Assembly: GCF_015240255.1 (NCBI RefSeq)
Contig: NZ_CP061205.1
Coordinates: 682,001 to 746,000, forward strand
Source of the DNA: Kordiimonas pumila
Lineage (GTDB): Bacteria > Pseudomonadota > Alphaproteobacteria > Sphingomonadales > Kordiimonadaceae
Reading direction: 5' to 3'
DNA length: 64,000 nt
Below are positions 26,727-36,620 of this stretch, piece by piece (positions within the stretch are counted from its first letter, which is position 1; each line of letters opens with the position of its first letter). A program made the position numbers and the translations under genes. The notes below the pieces were generated by a model that was not told the origin of the DNA, did not search any database, and saw nothing but the letters and a program-made list of their open reading frames with translations.

Positions 26727-28511
26727 TTAGTACATGCCCGAAAACACATCTTCATAAACATCGCGCACGATATGGCGCTTTAATTTTAAGGTAGGGGTCA
26801 TTTGCTGGTTTTCAATTGAAAAAGGCTCATGGGCAAAAGCAAAGCGCCGAACCTTCTCAAGATTGGAAAGATTCCGGTTAATTCGATCAATAGCATTTGA
26901 TACTGCTTTGCGAAAATCCTTGTCTGTTCGAAGTGTTTCAAAATCTGTTGGTTTATTGTGGTCAGCGGCCCAAGCCTGCATCCACTCACTGTCGGGAACA
27001 ATAAGGGCAACCAGATAAGGCCGGCGGTCGCCGTATATCATGACTTGGGATATCTCTTCTTCAAGCGCCATCATGCCCTCAATGCGCTGAGGAGAAACAT
27101 TGTCGCCTTTGTCATTAACGATCAGGTCTTTTTTACGGTCTGTTATTTCAAGGTAGCCATCACTATCGAGAACGCCGATGTCACCTGTATGCAGCCATCC
27201 GTTCACTATGGTGCGGCGGGTAGACTTTTCATCGCCCCAATAGCCTTTCATGACCAGTTCGCCGCGTACGAGGATTTCGCCGTCTTCTGCGATTTTAACG
27301 TCGGTTTTATCAAGGGGTTTGCCCACTGTATGCATGCGCGGACCGGTAGAAGGGTTAACGGATATAACTGGCCCAGCTTCTGTTTGGCCGTAACCTTGCA
27401 ATAGCCGCAGCCCAAGGGCAGAAAAGAAATATCCGACATCAGGGTTTAGGGGTGCGCCGCCAGATACCAGTGCTTTTAGCTGGCCGCCAAATTGCTTCCG
27501 CACCTTTTTGCGCACAGTAAGGGTAAGAAAAATATTCTCCAGCTTTTCTTTTGTTGTCAGGGGTTGGCCGTGGCGCTCCTGCTTCATGCCAAGCTCCATG
27601 GCACGCTTGAAGAGCTTTTCTTTAGTGCCACCTTCTTTTTCAATTTTACGGCTTATGCGGGTGCGCAGCATTTCAAACAGACGCGGTACAACAATCATGA
27701 TGGTTGGGTGCGCCTCAGCCATATTGCCAGCCATTTTCTCGATGCTTTCAGCATACCATATTTCGGCACCGATCATCAGCGGCAAACACTGGCCTGCTGT
27801 GTGTTCATAGGCATGACTGAGGGGCAGGAACGACAGAAACCTGTTATCTTTCAGGCCAAGAGGTTTAATGATTAACGATGCGGCATAACAGTTATGCAGA
27901 ATAGACCCATGGTGTTGCATCACCCCTTTGGGCGCACCGCCCGTCCCGCTTGTGTATATCAGGCATGCAATGTCATCTTTACTGACATTTGCCGCGCGGC
28001 TTCTATAGTGTTCAACATTTGTTTTTTCCGCATCAATAACCTGCTGCCAGCTGTGAAGGTCAACATTGATATGTTGGTTCATGGTATATGATTCCATGAC
28101 AATGGCATGGCATAAATCGTCTGACTGATGGGCTGCTTTTAGAAAAGTGTGTGCTAGCGCTTTTGTAGAAATAATCGCCACTTTTGCGCTCGAATCTTCC
28201 AGAATGTGTAAATGATCACGCGAGGTGTTTGTGGTGTATGTGGGCACGGATATAGCGCCAATTGCCATAACGGCAAAATCTGCAATGAGCCACTCAGGAC
28301 GGTTTTCGCTAACAATCACCACCCGGTCGCCGGGGCCTACATCCATTTTCTCAAGGGCGGCCGCTAGTCTCACAACTTGCTCGCAGGTTTGTTGCCATGT
28401 CAGTGACACCCAAGCATCATTCTGTTTTGAATAAAGCAGTGGTTTTGGCCCTAGCTTTTGTGCTTGAGCAAAGAACATTTCGGTTAGGCTTTGCCACCGG
28501 TTATGCAGCAT
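26727..28511 (-). CDS. Long-chain fatty-acid/AMP-dependent acyl-CoA ligase
   Basis: This 594-residue adenylate-forming enzyme has the P-loop Y-T-S-G-T-G-G-A-P-K-G-V near residue 190, the G-Y-G-Q-T-E-A-G core near 390, and G-W-L-H-T-G-D-I-G near 440. It resembles FadD15-like long-chain ligases. It activates a fatty acid to acyl-AMP and then acyl-CoA. A direct 10-base repeat lies about 70 bases upstream of its start. Confidence 0.88.
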   Translation of the reverse strand: MLHNRWQSLTEMFFAQAQKLGPKPLLYSKQNDAWVSLTWQQTCEQVVRLAAALEKMDVGPGDRVVIVSENRPEWLIADFAVMAIGAISVPTYTTNTSRDHLHILEDSSAKVAIISTKALAHTFLKAAHQSDDLCHAIVMESYTMNQHINVDLHSWQQVIDAEKTNVEHYRSRAANVSKDDIACLIYTSGTGGAPKGVMQHHGSILHNCYAASLIIKPLGLKDNRFLSFLPLSHAYEHTAGQCLPLMIGAEIWYAESIEKMAGNMAEAHPTIMIVVPRLFEMLRTRISRKIEKEGGTKEKLFKRAMELGMKQERHGQPLTTKEKLENIFLTLTVRKKVRKQFGGQLKALVSGGAPLNPDVGYFFSALGLRLLQGYGQTEAGPVISVNPSTGPRMHTVGKPLDKTDVKIAEDGEILVRGELVMKGYWGDEKSTRRTIVNGWLHTGDIGVLDSDGYLEITDRKKDLIVNDKGDNVSPQRIEGMMALEEEISQVMIYGDRRPYLVALIVPDSEWMQAWAADHNKPTDFETLRTDKDFRKAVSNAIDRINRNLSNLEKVRRFAFAHEPFSIENQQMTPTLKLKRHIVRDVYEDVFSGMY

Positions 28512-28581
28512 CTATAAATCCTTCCCCGGGATTAGGTTATGCCCCGAGTGTGACGCATAAATAGGGTGAAAGGCAAGATAC

Positions 28582-28602
28582 TTAGGATGCATTTAGGATG
28601 CA
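28582..28602. repeat. Direct repeat TTAGGATGCA in the divergent intergenic region
   Basis: Two perfect 10-base copies lie at 28582-28591 and 28593-28602, an 11-base period (about one helical turn). They sit about 70 bases upstream of the acyl-CoA ligase start and 126 bases upstream of the PAS_5 gene. They could be paired regulator half-sites. Nothing else recognisable is seen between 28512 and 28727. Confidence 0.4.
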
Positions 28603-28727
28603 AAATCTTGGATATGGGCCAATTAGTGTAAAAAGTTGTTTCTCGTGCTGATCATGCTTGCCCTTTGTTACGGCGCTGGTTTAGAGTAATGCCTTGATGA
28701 AACACTGGTTGAAAATGGTATAATGCC

Positions 28728-29882
28728 TTGAGCGCAACCGACAACAGCTCCGATAGTTCTGATTTTTCTCAGGAACCAGTTGGGCTAGACGACTCTTCGG
28801 CTTTAGCGGGTGCCTATGACACCGAACGCAGACTCCATATGCGCGCGTTTGATTACTGGCATCATCTCAAAGGTGGAAAAGCATACCCTTTGTTTGCTGA
28901 CCTGCGCGCGGATGAGCTTGCTCCTTTCAAAACAAATTGTCTGCTAATGGAGTTTAATGCCAAGGGCACAATTGTACGGTTTATTGGAGACCGCCTTAAA
29001 GCGATTACAGACGCTGACTTTACAGTTGGTAGTTATTTGAGTGACTTTCTCGAAAGTGCTTTTGCGCGCGCTCTTATGGACCAGTTTTCCTCCAGCGAAG
29101 GCAGAAGTCATGCGGCAGAATTTGAATTTGTTGAAGACCATACAGATTGCCGGGGGGTTATGTTGCCCTTCTCCAGTGATGGTATTGTGCCAAACTTTGT
29201 TATGGTTGTATCAAACTTTCGCAAACAGCAGGTAGATATAGACACACCGCCTGCCGCCATAAATGAGATGAAGCCTGTTGTAGATCAGCTTGTGACTGAT
29301 ATCAGGCGGCAGGCAAAGAAGGTTGGGCATTTTGATCAAAATAGCCGGTCAGACCTATACGGTGTACTTGCTGAAGCTATGGCACTCTATGAAGCTGCTG
29401 CTGAGAACCCTGATTTTTACGAAAGCTATGCTGCAGAGCACGGCTTAAAAGTGCAGGCTAGAGCTCCTTACACGCCGTGTCTAAAACTTGTTTTTGGTAA
29501 ATCGTACGACAAAACAAGGCTTGCCGAATATGCGGCTGCTCTTACCTGCGCTGCCCGGCATGGATATAACAGTGCAGGTCTTGCTGGCTTTTTAGAAGAA
29601 ATGCCCGGCGGCATTAAAGGCTGTGTGCAGGCTGAGCGTGCCCACAAGCGCCAAATGGAAGGTACGCCAGCACAACGGCGTCAGCGTAACGCGGAAGATA
29701 CTTTGCGATCTATGCAGGAAACGGATTTAGACCATATTGATATTGAAGGGGAATTTGCACTCGTTTTGGTTCAGAAAGCGAGTGGGGAAAAAGTAAGGAT
29801 TTTAGGCCAAGCTAAGACAGGAAAGGCCGCGCTGGATTCCGCAATCCGCAATTTAGCGCATGACTATAAAACTGGAAGGTAA
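28728..29882 (+). CDS. PAS_5-domain protein upstream of glutamate dehydrogenase
   Basis: The frame opens with TTG at 28728, four codons past an in-frame stop; an internal ATG at 28839 is the alternative. The 384-residue protein has a PAS_5-type region (about residues 39-165): F-D-Y-W-H-H-L-K-G-G-K-A-Y-P matches the family opening. The remaining part is mostly helical and of unknown function. No signal peptide or membrane helix is seen, so it is cytoplasmic. It ends 35 bases before the giant glutamate dehydrogenase gene and may be co-transcribed. Confidence 0.72.
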   Translation: MSATDNSSDSSDFSQEPVGLDDSSALAGAYDTERRLHMRAFDYWHHLKGGKAYPLFADLRADELAPFKTNCLLMEFNAKGTIVRFIGDRLKAITDADFTVGSYLSDFLESAFARALMDQFSSSEGRSHAAEFEFVEDHTDCRGVMLPFSSDGIVPNFVMVVSNFRKQQVDIDTPPAAINEMKPVVDQLVTDIRRQAKKVGHFDQNSRSDLYGVLAEAMALYEAAAENPDFYESYAAEHGLKVQARAPYTPCLKLVFGKSYDKTRLAEYAAALTCAARHGYNSAGLAGFLEEMPGGIKGCVQAERAHKRQMEGTPAQRRQRNAEDTLRSMQETDLDHIDIEGEFALVLVQKASGEKVRILGQAKTGKAALDSAIRNLAHDYKTGR

Positions 29883-29917
29883 TACGGCCGGGGAGCCGAA
29901 ATTAAGGGGTTTTACCC

Positions 29918-32900
29918 ATGACGACGGATAAAAAAGTTAAAGAACAGCTTAAAGCAATTGTAAGTTTGGCAGGAAAAACTCTTAAAGGCGATAGTCTTAA
30001 GGCTTTTGGCGTTTTTGTGCATGATTTTTACGGCGTTTCCAGCCCTGATGATTTGCTGGAGCGTGACCCACAAGAGCTGTTCTCGATTGCACACCGTATT
30101 TGGGTGTTATCGGAAAACCGTAAGCGCGGTGAGACCTTAATTCAGATTTTAAACCCGCGGCTGGAACAAAACGACTGGAACACAAACCACACGGTTTTGT
30201 TGATTGTGAATGACGATATGCCGTTTTTGGTTGATTCTGTAACGGGCTGTTTGTCCACAACTATGCATTATCGTATCAGGATGATGCACCACCCCATTCT
30301 GGAGGTAACCAGAAATGATAAGGGTGTGCGCGGCGGTGCAAATGGCTCTGCTGTACGCGAATCCTATATGTTTATCGAGATTGATGCCCAGTCAGATAAA
30401 GATGCTCTGAAGGAAATTCAGGACGCGTTAGAGGCGACGCTAAAAGATGTACGCTCTGCTATTGTTGACTGGCGCGGCATGCTGGCAAAAATTGATGAAA
30501 CCGTTGCCTCGCTAACAGTTAACCCACCCCCTGTACCACAGGAAGAGGTTGATGAAACCATTAGGTTTTTGCGCTGGCTTGGGGCAGACCATTTCACTTT
30601 CCTTGGCTTCCGTGAGTACCGGTTTGAAGGCGATGATGCTGATTCATTTAGTTTCAGTCAGGTCGAAGGTTCTGGCCTTGGTATTCTTCGTAGTCCAGAC
30701 AGAAACGTACTGCGTGACAGGCAGGGATTAACCCCGATGTCGGCTGAAATCAGGTATTTCCTGATGCAGTCCGAACCGCTTATCATCACAAAAGCAAACG
30801 TTAAGTCTACAGTGCACCGCAATGCGCACATGGATTATATCGGCGTTAAGATTTTCGATTCAAAAGGCAAAGCCATTGGCGAGCGCCGGTTTCTTGGCCT
30901 GTTCACGTCCTTTTCCTATAGCCAGTTTGCACATGATGTGCCGATGCTCAGGAACAAGGTGGCAAACATCAAAGCGCGGGCTACCTATGCTGAACGTAGC
31001 TATGCAGGTAAGGCTCTTGCGCATATTCTGGAAACTTTCCCGCGCGATGAGCTGTTTCAGGTTAGCGAAGGCTGGATGTATGATACGGCGATGGGCATTT
31101 TGCAGTTGCTGGAGCGCCCAAGGCCAAAGGCTTTTATTCGCCAAGACCAGTTTGAACGATTTGTGTCTGCGCTGGTTTATGTGCCACGCGAAAATTATCA
31201 TTCCGGCCTAAGGGAAGCCATTGCAGACATTCTTTGTAAGGCCTTTAACGGCGAAGTATCGGTTTATTATGCAAAGCTGAGCGAAGAACAGCTTGCACGC
31301 TGGCACTTTATCATCCGTACCAAGCCTGGCAATGTGCCAAAAGCCAACATTAAGGCGATTAACAAACAGATTGCAGAAGCAGCCCAAGGCTGGACGGATA
31401 GGTTGCATCAGGCACTTATCGAACGCCACGACGAAGAGCGCGGTAACAGGTTGAATCACCTGTATAAAAATCGTTTCTCTGTTACCTATAAAGAAGTGTT
31501 CCAGCCTGCGCAGGCGGCTTACGATGTTATCAAGCTGGAAGAAATTGAAGGTAAAGACGAGCTGCGGGTTGATCTTTACCGGCATATGGCAGACGGCGAG
31601 AACCGTTTGCGGCTGAAAATATATCATGGTTGTAGGCTTATTGCGCTGTCGAACTGTATGCCGCTTCTGGAGAATATGGGCTTTAAGGTTTTGTCTGAAT
31701 ATTCCTATCAGATGACCGGTGGCTCTACGAGCGTTATTCATGATTTCACTTTGGAACGTACGGCAGATAATGCGCTTGATTTTGACAGCTTGAAACCTTT
31801 GGTCGAAGAATTATTTGTCAGGGTGTGGACGGGTGCTGCAGAAAATGACCGCTTTAACGAGCTTGTGTTAACGGCAGGGCTGTCGTGGGATTCAATCATC
31901 ATCATAAGGGCTTACGGCAAATACCTGCGTCAGCTTGGCCTTGGTTATACCCCAGACTATATTGCCGACAGCATGGTGTTTCATGCTGACGTTGCCGCTA
32001 AGCTTGTATGCTATTTTGACAGCCAGTTTAACACCGCGCTTGCAGGCAAGGACCGCGCAGAAAAAGGCGATACTGTCATTGCTGAAATTCGCGAGATGAT
32101 GGACAAGGTGCAAAGCCTTGATCACGACCGTATTCTTCGGGCGTATCTTGATGTGATGAAAGCTACGCTCCGGACCAATTTCTATCAGCCCGGTGTTGTA
32201 GAAGGTGTTGATGAAAGGGCACTTGCCTTTAAGATCAGATCCCGTGAAGTTGAAGAAGCACCGCTACCGCGGCCGTATGCAGAGATATGGGTATATTCAC
32301 CGCAGGTGGAAGGTGTGCATCTGCGCGGTGGTCCTATCGCGCGCGGGGGCCTTCGGTGGTCTGACCGGCGGGAGGATTTCAGAACCGAAGTGCTGGGTCT
32401 TGTGAAGGCACAGCAGGTCAAAAACGCGGTGATTGTGCCGCAAGGTGCAAAAGGCGGTTTTTACCCGAAACAACTACCACCGATGAGCGACCGCGAAGCC
32501 TTTATGGCGGAAGGGATTGCTTCATACCGCCGGTTTATAACCAGCCTTCTGTCGCTCACAGATAATCTGGTTGGTGGTAAAGTGGTGCCACCTGAAAATA
32601 CTATCCGCCGCGACAGTGATGATCCTTATCTTGTGGTAGCGGCGGATAAAGGAACCGCGACTTTCTCTGATATTGCAAACAGCATTTCGGAAGGACGTGG
32701 CTTTTGGCTGGGGGACGCTTTTGCCTCTGGCGGGTCGCAGGGCTATGACCATAAAAAAATGGGCATCACCGCTAAAGGTGGATGGGTTAGTGTTCAGCGC
32801 CATTTCCGCGAAATGGGCATTGATACCCAGAAAGATATTATTAGCACCATCGGTGTTGGTGATATGGCAGGGGACGTATTCGGGAATGGTATGCTGCTTA

Positions 32901-34735
32901 GTAAAACCATTCATCTGAAAGCAGCCTTTAACCATATGCATATTTTTATTGATCCGACAGCGGTTGATACAAAAGCCGCATGGAAGGAACGCAAGCGCCT
33001 GTTCGATATGCCGCGCTCAAGCTGGGCAGATTATAACGCGAATCTTATTTCAAAAGGCGGCGGTATTTTCTCACGGGCTGAAAAATCTATTACGCTAACG
33101 CCAGAAATTAAAAGCTGGCTTGGCCTTGATGTACCAAGCTTAACACCAAATGCCCTTATCCACGCTATCCTCAAAGCAGAAGCTGATCTCTTGTGGTTCG
33201 GTGGTATTGGAACCTATGTTCGCGCCAGCACAGAAACCGATGTTCAGGTTGGCGATAGGGCAAATGATGCGCTTAGGGTAACGGGTAGTGATCTGAGGGT
33301 TAAGGTTGTTGGCGAAGGTGGTAACCTTGGTATGACCCAGCGGTCACGTATTGAGTTTGCACGAAAAGGCGGGCGTACAAACACCGACTTTATCGATAAT
33401 TCCGCCGGGGTTGATTGCTCTGACAAGGAAGTGAACATCAAGATTTTGCTTCAGCATGTTATTGCCAATAATAAACTCACACGGGAAGACAGAAATATCC
33501 TGCTCGAATCTATGACCGATGATATTTCTGAAATTGTTCTCTCGGACAACTACTTGCAAACACAAGCCATATCGCTTGCAGAGCGTAAGGCTGTAAGCAA
33601 CCGTGAATATCACCTCGGCCTTATAAGGGCGCTGGAGCGTGATGGTGCCCTAAACCGTGAGATTGAGTATCTGCCCTCTGATGAAGGTTTTGCAGAACTG
33701 GCGGCGAATGAAAAAGGCCTGACACGGGCGGAAATCTCAACCCTTATGGCGTATGCTAAAATGTCGCTTCTGGACATTCTAGTGAAAAGCAAGCTGGTAG
33801 ATGACCCGTTCCTGAAACCTGAACTTGACTGGGGCTTCCCTGAAGTACTGTGTGAGAAATATCAGGAAGAACTGAACCAGCACCGCCTGCGCCGTGAAAT
33901 TATTGCCACTGTTCTGGCAAATGAAGTGGTGAACTGGGCAGGCCTAACCTTTGTGTATGAGGTAAAGGAAGAAACCGGTCTTGGTGTTGAAGACATTGTG
34001 GCGGCTTTTGTTATTGTTCGAGAAGTGTTTGGCCTGCAAGAGATTTGGGAGGGCATTAATGCTCTTGATCTGAAAGTGCCGGCAAGTGTGCAGTATGATA
34101 TGCATCAAAGCCTTTCAGATTCGCTTAAAACCCAAGTTATGTGGCTTCTGCGGAACATTGACAGGCCGTTTGATGTGACCGGGCTTGTAAACCGGTTTAA
34201 GGCACCGTTTAAAAAGCTCTTTGCTATAAAGCCGGATATTTTAAGCGGTCCGGTTCAGCAGGCGTTTCAGGATCGCTGCAAGGAACTGCAATCCGTTGGT
34301 GTTGGCAAAGAACTGGCAACCTATGTTGCAGCGTTTGAAGTGTTTAGCGCCGGACCAGATATTATCGCCGTTTCTGAAAAATGCGATAAAACCGTTGATT
34401 ATGTTGCCCGGGTGCACTTTACACTTGGCGATAAACTGGGCTTTGATTGGCTTAAACAGCGGGCTGACCGAATGATACCGGAAGGCCACTGGGATGTGCT
34501 TGCAATTCGCGCCATTGAGGAAGATTTGGCTGATTTGCAGCGTAGCCATGTGGAACGTGTTTGTACCCGTGCGGGCAGTAAAACTGCTGTCAAGGCGACA
34601 GATGACTGGGCAAAAGCACAGGCAACCCGCATTATTCGGGCAGAGCGTTTGATCGATGATCTATCAACCTCTGGCACGCTTACGGTTGCAAAGCTCAGCT
34701 TTGCAGCACGGCATCTTCGGTCAATTTTGCGGTAG
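29918..34735 (+). CDS. NAD-specific glutamate dehydrogenase, large type (GDH160/180)
   Basis: This 1605-residue protein matches the very large NAD-GDH class found in Proteobacteria and Streptomyces. It has a long N-terminal region of ACT-like regulatory domains (to about 700), a catalytic domain, and a helical C-terminal region. Catalytic-domain signatures include R-G-G-L-R-W-S-D-R-R-E-D-F-R near residue 808 and Q-G-A-K-G-G-F near 841, and G-V-G-D-M-A-G-D-V-F-G-N-G-M near 985. It converts L-glutamate to 2-oxoglutarate and ammonia. It could complete the D-glutamate route begun by DgcN-DgcA after deacetylation, but that link is inference. Confidence 0.95.
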   Translation: MTTDKKVKEQLKAIVSLAGKTLKGDSLKAFGVFVHDFYGVSSPDDLLERDPQELFSIAHRIWVLSENRKRGETLIQILNPRLEQNDWNTNHTVLLIVNDDMPFLVDSVTGCLSTTMHYRIRMMHHPILEVTRNDKGVRGGANGSAVRESYMFIEIDAQSDKDALKEIQDALEATLKDVRSAIVDWRGMLAKIDETVASLTVNPPPVPQEEVDETIRFLRWLGADHFTFLGFREYRFEGDDADSFSFSQVEGSGLGILRSPDRNVLRDRQGLTPMSAEIRYFLMQSEPLIITKANVKSTVHRNAHMDYIGVKIFDSKGKAIGERRFLGLFTSFSYSQFAHDVPMLRNKVANIKARATYAERSYAGKALAHILETFPRDELFQVSEGWMYDTAMGILQLLERPRPKAFIRQDQFERFVSALVYVPRENYHSGLREAIADILCKAFNGEVSVYYAKLSEEQLARWHFIIRTKPGNVPKANIKAINKQIAEAAQGWTDRLHQALIERHDEERGNRLNHLYKNRFSVTYKEVFQPAQAAYDVIKLEEIEGKDELRVDLYRHMADGENRLRLKIYHGCRLIALSNCMPLLENMGFKVLSEYSYQMTGGSTSVIHDFTLERTADNALDFDSLKPLVEELFVRVWTGAAENDRFNELVLTAGLSWDSIIIIRAYGKYLRQLGLGYTPDYIADSMVFHADVAAKLVCYFDSQFNTALAGKDRAEKGDTVIAEIREMMDKVQSLDHDRILRAYLDVMKATLRTNFYQPGVVEGVDERALAFKIRSREVEEAPLPRPYAEIWVYSPQVEGVHLRGGPIARGGLRWSDRREDFRTEVLGLVKAQQVKNAVIVPQGAKGGFYPKQLPPMSDREAFMAEGIASYRRFITSLLSLTDNLVGGKVVPPENTIRRDSDDPYLVVAADKGTATFSDIANSISEGRGFWLGDAFASGGSQGYDHKKMGITAKGGWVSVQRHFREMGIDTQKDIISTIGVGDMAGDVFGNGMLLSKTIHLKAAFNHMHIFIDPTAVDTKAAWKERKRLFDMPRSSWADYNANLISKGGGIFSRAEKSITLTPEIKSWLGLDVPSLTPNALIHAILKAEADLLWFGGIGTYVRASTETDVQVGDRANDALRVTGSDLRVKVVGEGGNLGMTQRSRIEFARKGGRTNTDFIDNSAGVDCSDKEVNIKILLQHVIANNKLTREDRNILLESMTDDISEIVLSDNYLQTQAISLAERKAVSNREYHLGLIRALERDGALNREIEYLPSDEGFAELAANEKGLTRAEISTLMAYAKMSLLDILVKSKLVDDPFLKPELDWGFPEVLCEKYQEELNQHRLRREIIATVLANEVVNWAGLTFVYEVKEETGLGVEDIVAAFVIVREVFGLQEIWEGINALDLKVPASVQYDMHQSLSDSLKTQVMWLLRNIDRPFDVTGLVNRFKAPFKKLFAIKPDILSGPVQQAFQDRCKELQSVGVGKELATYVAAFEVFSAGPDIIAVSEKCDKTVDYVARVHFTLGDKLGFDWLKQRADRMIPEGHWDVLAIRAIEEDLADLQRSHVERVCTRAGSKTAVKATDDWAKAQATRIIRAERLIDDLSTSGTLTVAKLSFAARHLRSILR

Positions 34736-34762
34736 GCTTTATGCGCCATAAGACAATAAAAA

Positions 34763-34786
34763 AGCGGCTTTTTAGCCGCTTTTTTT
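34763..34786 (+). terminator. Terminator after glutamate dehydrogenase
   Basis: AGCGGCT-TTTT-AGCCGCT forms a hairpin followed by a T-run. It lies 28 bases past the stop. Flanking A/T runs on both sides suggest it can also serve the convergent glutathione transferase gene. Confidence 0.88.
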
Positions 34787-34807
34787 CATGCCTTTTTTGT
34801 GGTTACA

Positions 34808-35791
34808 TTAGGGGTACATAGCTTCCCTGCTGTGGGGGTCATCCAAGTTTAGGATGGGGCCAAGTGGAATAATCCCGGTTGGGTTAATATGCTTGTGGCT
34901 TGCATAATAATGGGTTTTTATATGGTCCATATGCACTGTTGGGCGTATTTCCGGCATTTGGTACAGGTCGCGGACATAGCCCGAAAGGTTTGGAAAATCA
35001 GCAATTTGCTGTAGGTTGCACTTGAAGTGCCCCACATACACTGCATCAAACCGTATAAGGGTCGTGAACAGGCGGATATCAGCTTCGGTTAGGGTGTTTC
35101 CAAGCAAAAAGCGGCTTTGCGCGAGTTTGCCGTCTAGCCATGCCAGTGTTTCAAAAAGCGGCTTGATGGCTTCCTCGTAAGCTTCCTGTGTGGTTGCAAA
35201 TCCTGCTTTATATACTCCGTTGTTTACCGTGTCGTAAACGCGGGCATTAATGGTGTCGATTTGGCCTTTTAATGCAGCGGGATAATAATCACCGGGTTTG
35301 GCACCCAGCCCGTCAAAAGCTGTGCTAAGCATACGAATAATATCGGCGCTTTCGTTATTGACGATGGTTTTTTGTTGCTTGTCCCAGAGCACCGGCACAG
35401 TGACGCGGCCGCTATAGCTTGGGTCTGCCTGCGTATATATTTCATGCATATGGCGGGCACCAAACAGTGGGTCGCCGGTGCTGCCATCTGTGGTGTCAAA
35501 GGTCCAGCCATTTTCCAGCATTTTCATGCCGACAACCGACACATCAATCATCGGTTCAAGACCTTTGAGCGCAAGCATAATGAGGGTGCGGTGCGCCCAC
35601 GGGCAGGCGTAGGATACATAAAGGTGGTATCGACCATCTTCAGCCTTGAAACCACTTTTGCCGGTTGGTCCGGCGCTGCCGTCTGCCGTTACCCAGTTTC
35701 TAAACTGGCTTTTCGACCGTTCAAACCTGCCCCCTGTTTTGTCGGTATCGTACCATTCATTATGCCAAACGCCGTCTACCAACAAACCCAT
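34808..35791 (-). CDS. Glutathionyl-hydroquinone reductase (YqjG/PcpF-like Xi-class GST)
   Basis: This 327-residue protein has the active-site motif Y-A-C63-P-W-A-H near its N-terminus, with the cysteine at the same position as in E. coli YqjG, followed by an all-helical GST C-terminal domain. Xi-class enzymes reduce glutathionyl-hydroquinones using glutathione. Family-specific features include R-S-K-S-Q-F-R-N-W-V near 25-34. It is cytoplasmic and has no operon partner. Confidence 0.92.
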   Translation of the reverse strand: MGLLVDGVWHNEWYDTDKTGGRFERSKSQFRNWVTADGSAGPTGKSGFKAEDGRYHLYVSYACPWAHRTLIMLALKGLEPMIDVSVVGMKMLENGWTFDTTDGSTGDPLFGARHMHEIYTQADPSYSGRVTVPVLWDKQQKTIVNNESADIIRMLSTAFDGLGAKPGDYYPAALKGQIDTINARVYDTVNNGVYKAGFATTQEAYEEAIKPLFETLAWLDGKLAQSRFLLGNTLTEADIRLFTTLIRFDAVYVGHFKCNLQQIADFPNLSGYVRDLYQMPEIRPTVHMDHIKTHYYASHKHINPTGIIPLGPILNLDDPHSREAMYP

Positions 35792-35888
35792 GTCCTTACT
35801 CCTTATGCTTTCTTGCTATCTTACAGGTAAGGGTTATTGGCATTTGATCAACAGGGTAGGCCAAATAAAAATAGAGCAGGCCAAATAC

Positions 35889-35922
35889 AAAAAAGCCGCA
35901 GAACCAAGGGGTCAACGGCTTT
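35889..35922 (-). terminator. Terminator after infC
   Basis: On the minus strand AAAGCCG pairs with CGGCTTT around a 17-base loop, followed by a T-run. It starts 31 bases past the infC stop codon. Confidence 0.75.
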
Positions 35923-35952
35923 CAGTGTAATTTTATAGCAAATATTTTAAGG

Positions 35953-36489
35953 TTATTTTGGTGAAATAACCATAATCATCTGGCGGCCTTCCAGTTTTGG
36001 GCGGGCCTCAATTTTGGCTGATTCTTCCATCTCGCGTGTAACACGCTGCAATACTTCCATACCAAGTTCTTGGTGTGCCATTTCACGGCCACGGAATCGG
36101 ATGGTTACTTTTACTTTGTCGCCGTTATCAATGAATTCATTGATTTTTTTCAGCTTCACATTGTAATCGTGCACATCAATGCCAGGGCGCATCTTGATTT
36201 CTTTGACTTCCTGGACTTTCTGTTTTTTTCGTGCGAGGCTGGCTTTTTTCTGAGCCTCATACTTGTATTTGCCGAAATCAAGAACTTTACACACAGGGAG
36301 TTCGGCGTTCGGCGAAATTTCCACAAGGTCGAGGCCGCTAAGTGCTGCGATCTCCAGTGCCTTTGCAATTGTTACAGCCCCGTGGTTTTCTCCATCTGCT
36401 CCTATAAGACGCACTTCTTTTGAAGTGATCATCTCATTCACGCGCGGCCCGGCGTGCTTGGGCGGTGCCGCAAAATTCCCATTACGTAT
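35953..36489 (-). CDS. infC: Translation initiation factor IF-3, apparently starting at AUA
   Basis: The open frame continues upstream of the first possible GTG (36441) through [13 protein letters not shown], a stretch found at the start of alphaproteobacterial IF-3. No ATG, GTG or TTG occurs in this extension. A strong AGGAG (36497-36501) lies exactly seven bases before an ATA codon at 36489-36487. Starting there gives 178 residues, a normal IF-3 length. Rare AUU/AUA/AUC starts are a known feature of infC, which uses them for autoregulation because IF-3 rejects non-AUG starts. The gene is 131 bases after thrS, as in E. coli, but rpmI-rplT do not follow. Confidence 0.9.
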   Translation of the reverse strand: MRNGNFAAPPKHAGPRVNEMITSKEVRLIGADGENHGAVTIAKALEIAALSGLDLVEISPNAELPVCKVLDFGKYKYEAQKKASLARKKQKVQEVKEIKMRPGIDVHDYNVKLKKINEFIDNGDKVKVTIRFRGREMAHQELGMEVLQRVTREMEESAKIEARPKLEGRQMIMVISPK

Positions 36490-36620
36490 GTTCGGTCTCC
36501 TGTGTATTGTTTCTCGTAGGCTATTTATAGTGCCCAGCCCACGCAGGCATGAAATATTTAGGCATTATAGGCTTTTCCAGCCTCGCATGCAAAGTATTGT
36601 TTATAAGTGTTTACCCGTCC

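Noticed and set aside
24990-28511. Halogenase plus acyl-CoA ligase as a natural-product cluster
   Set aside because: No carrier protein, NRPS, PKS or tailoring enzymes are present; the ligase resembles a general fatty-acid enzyme.
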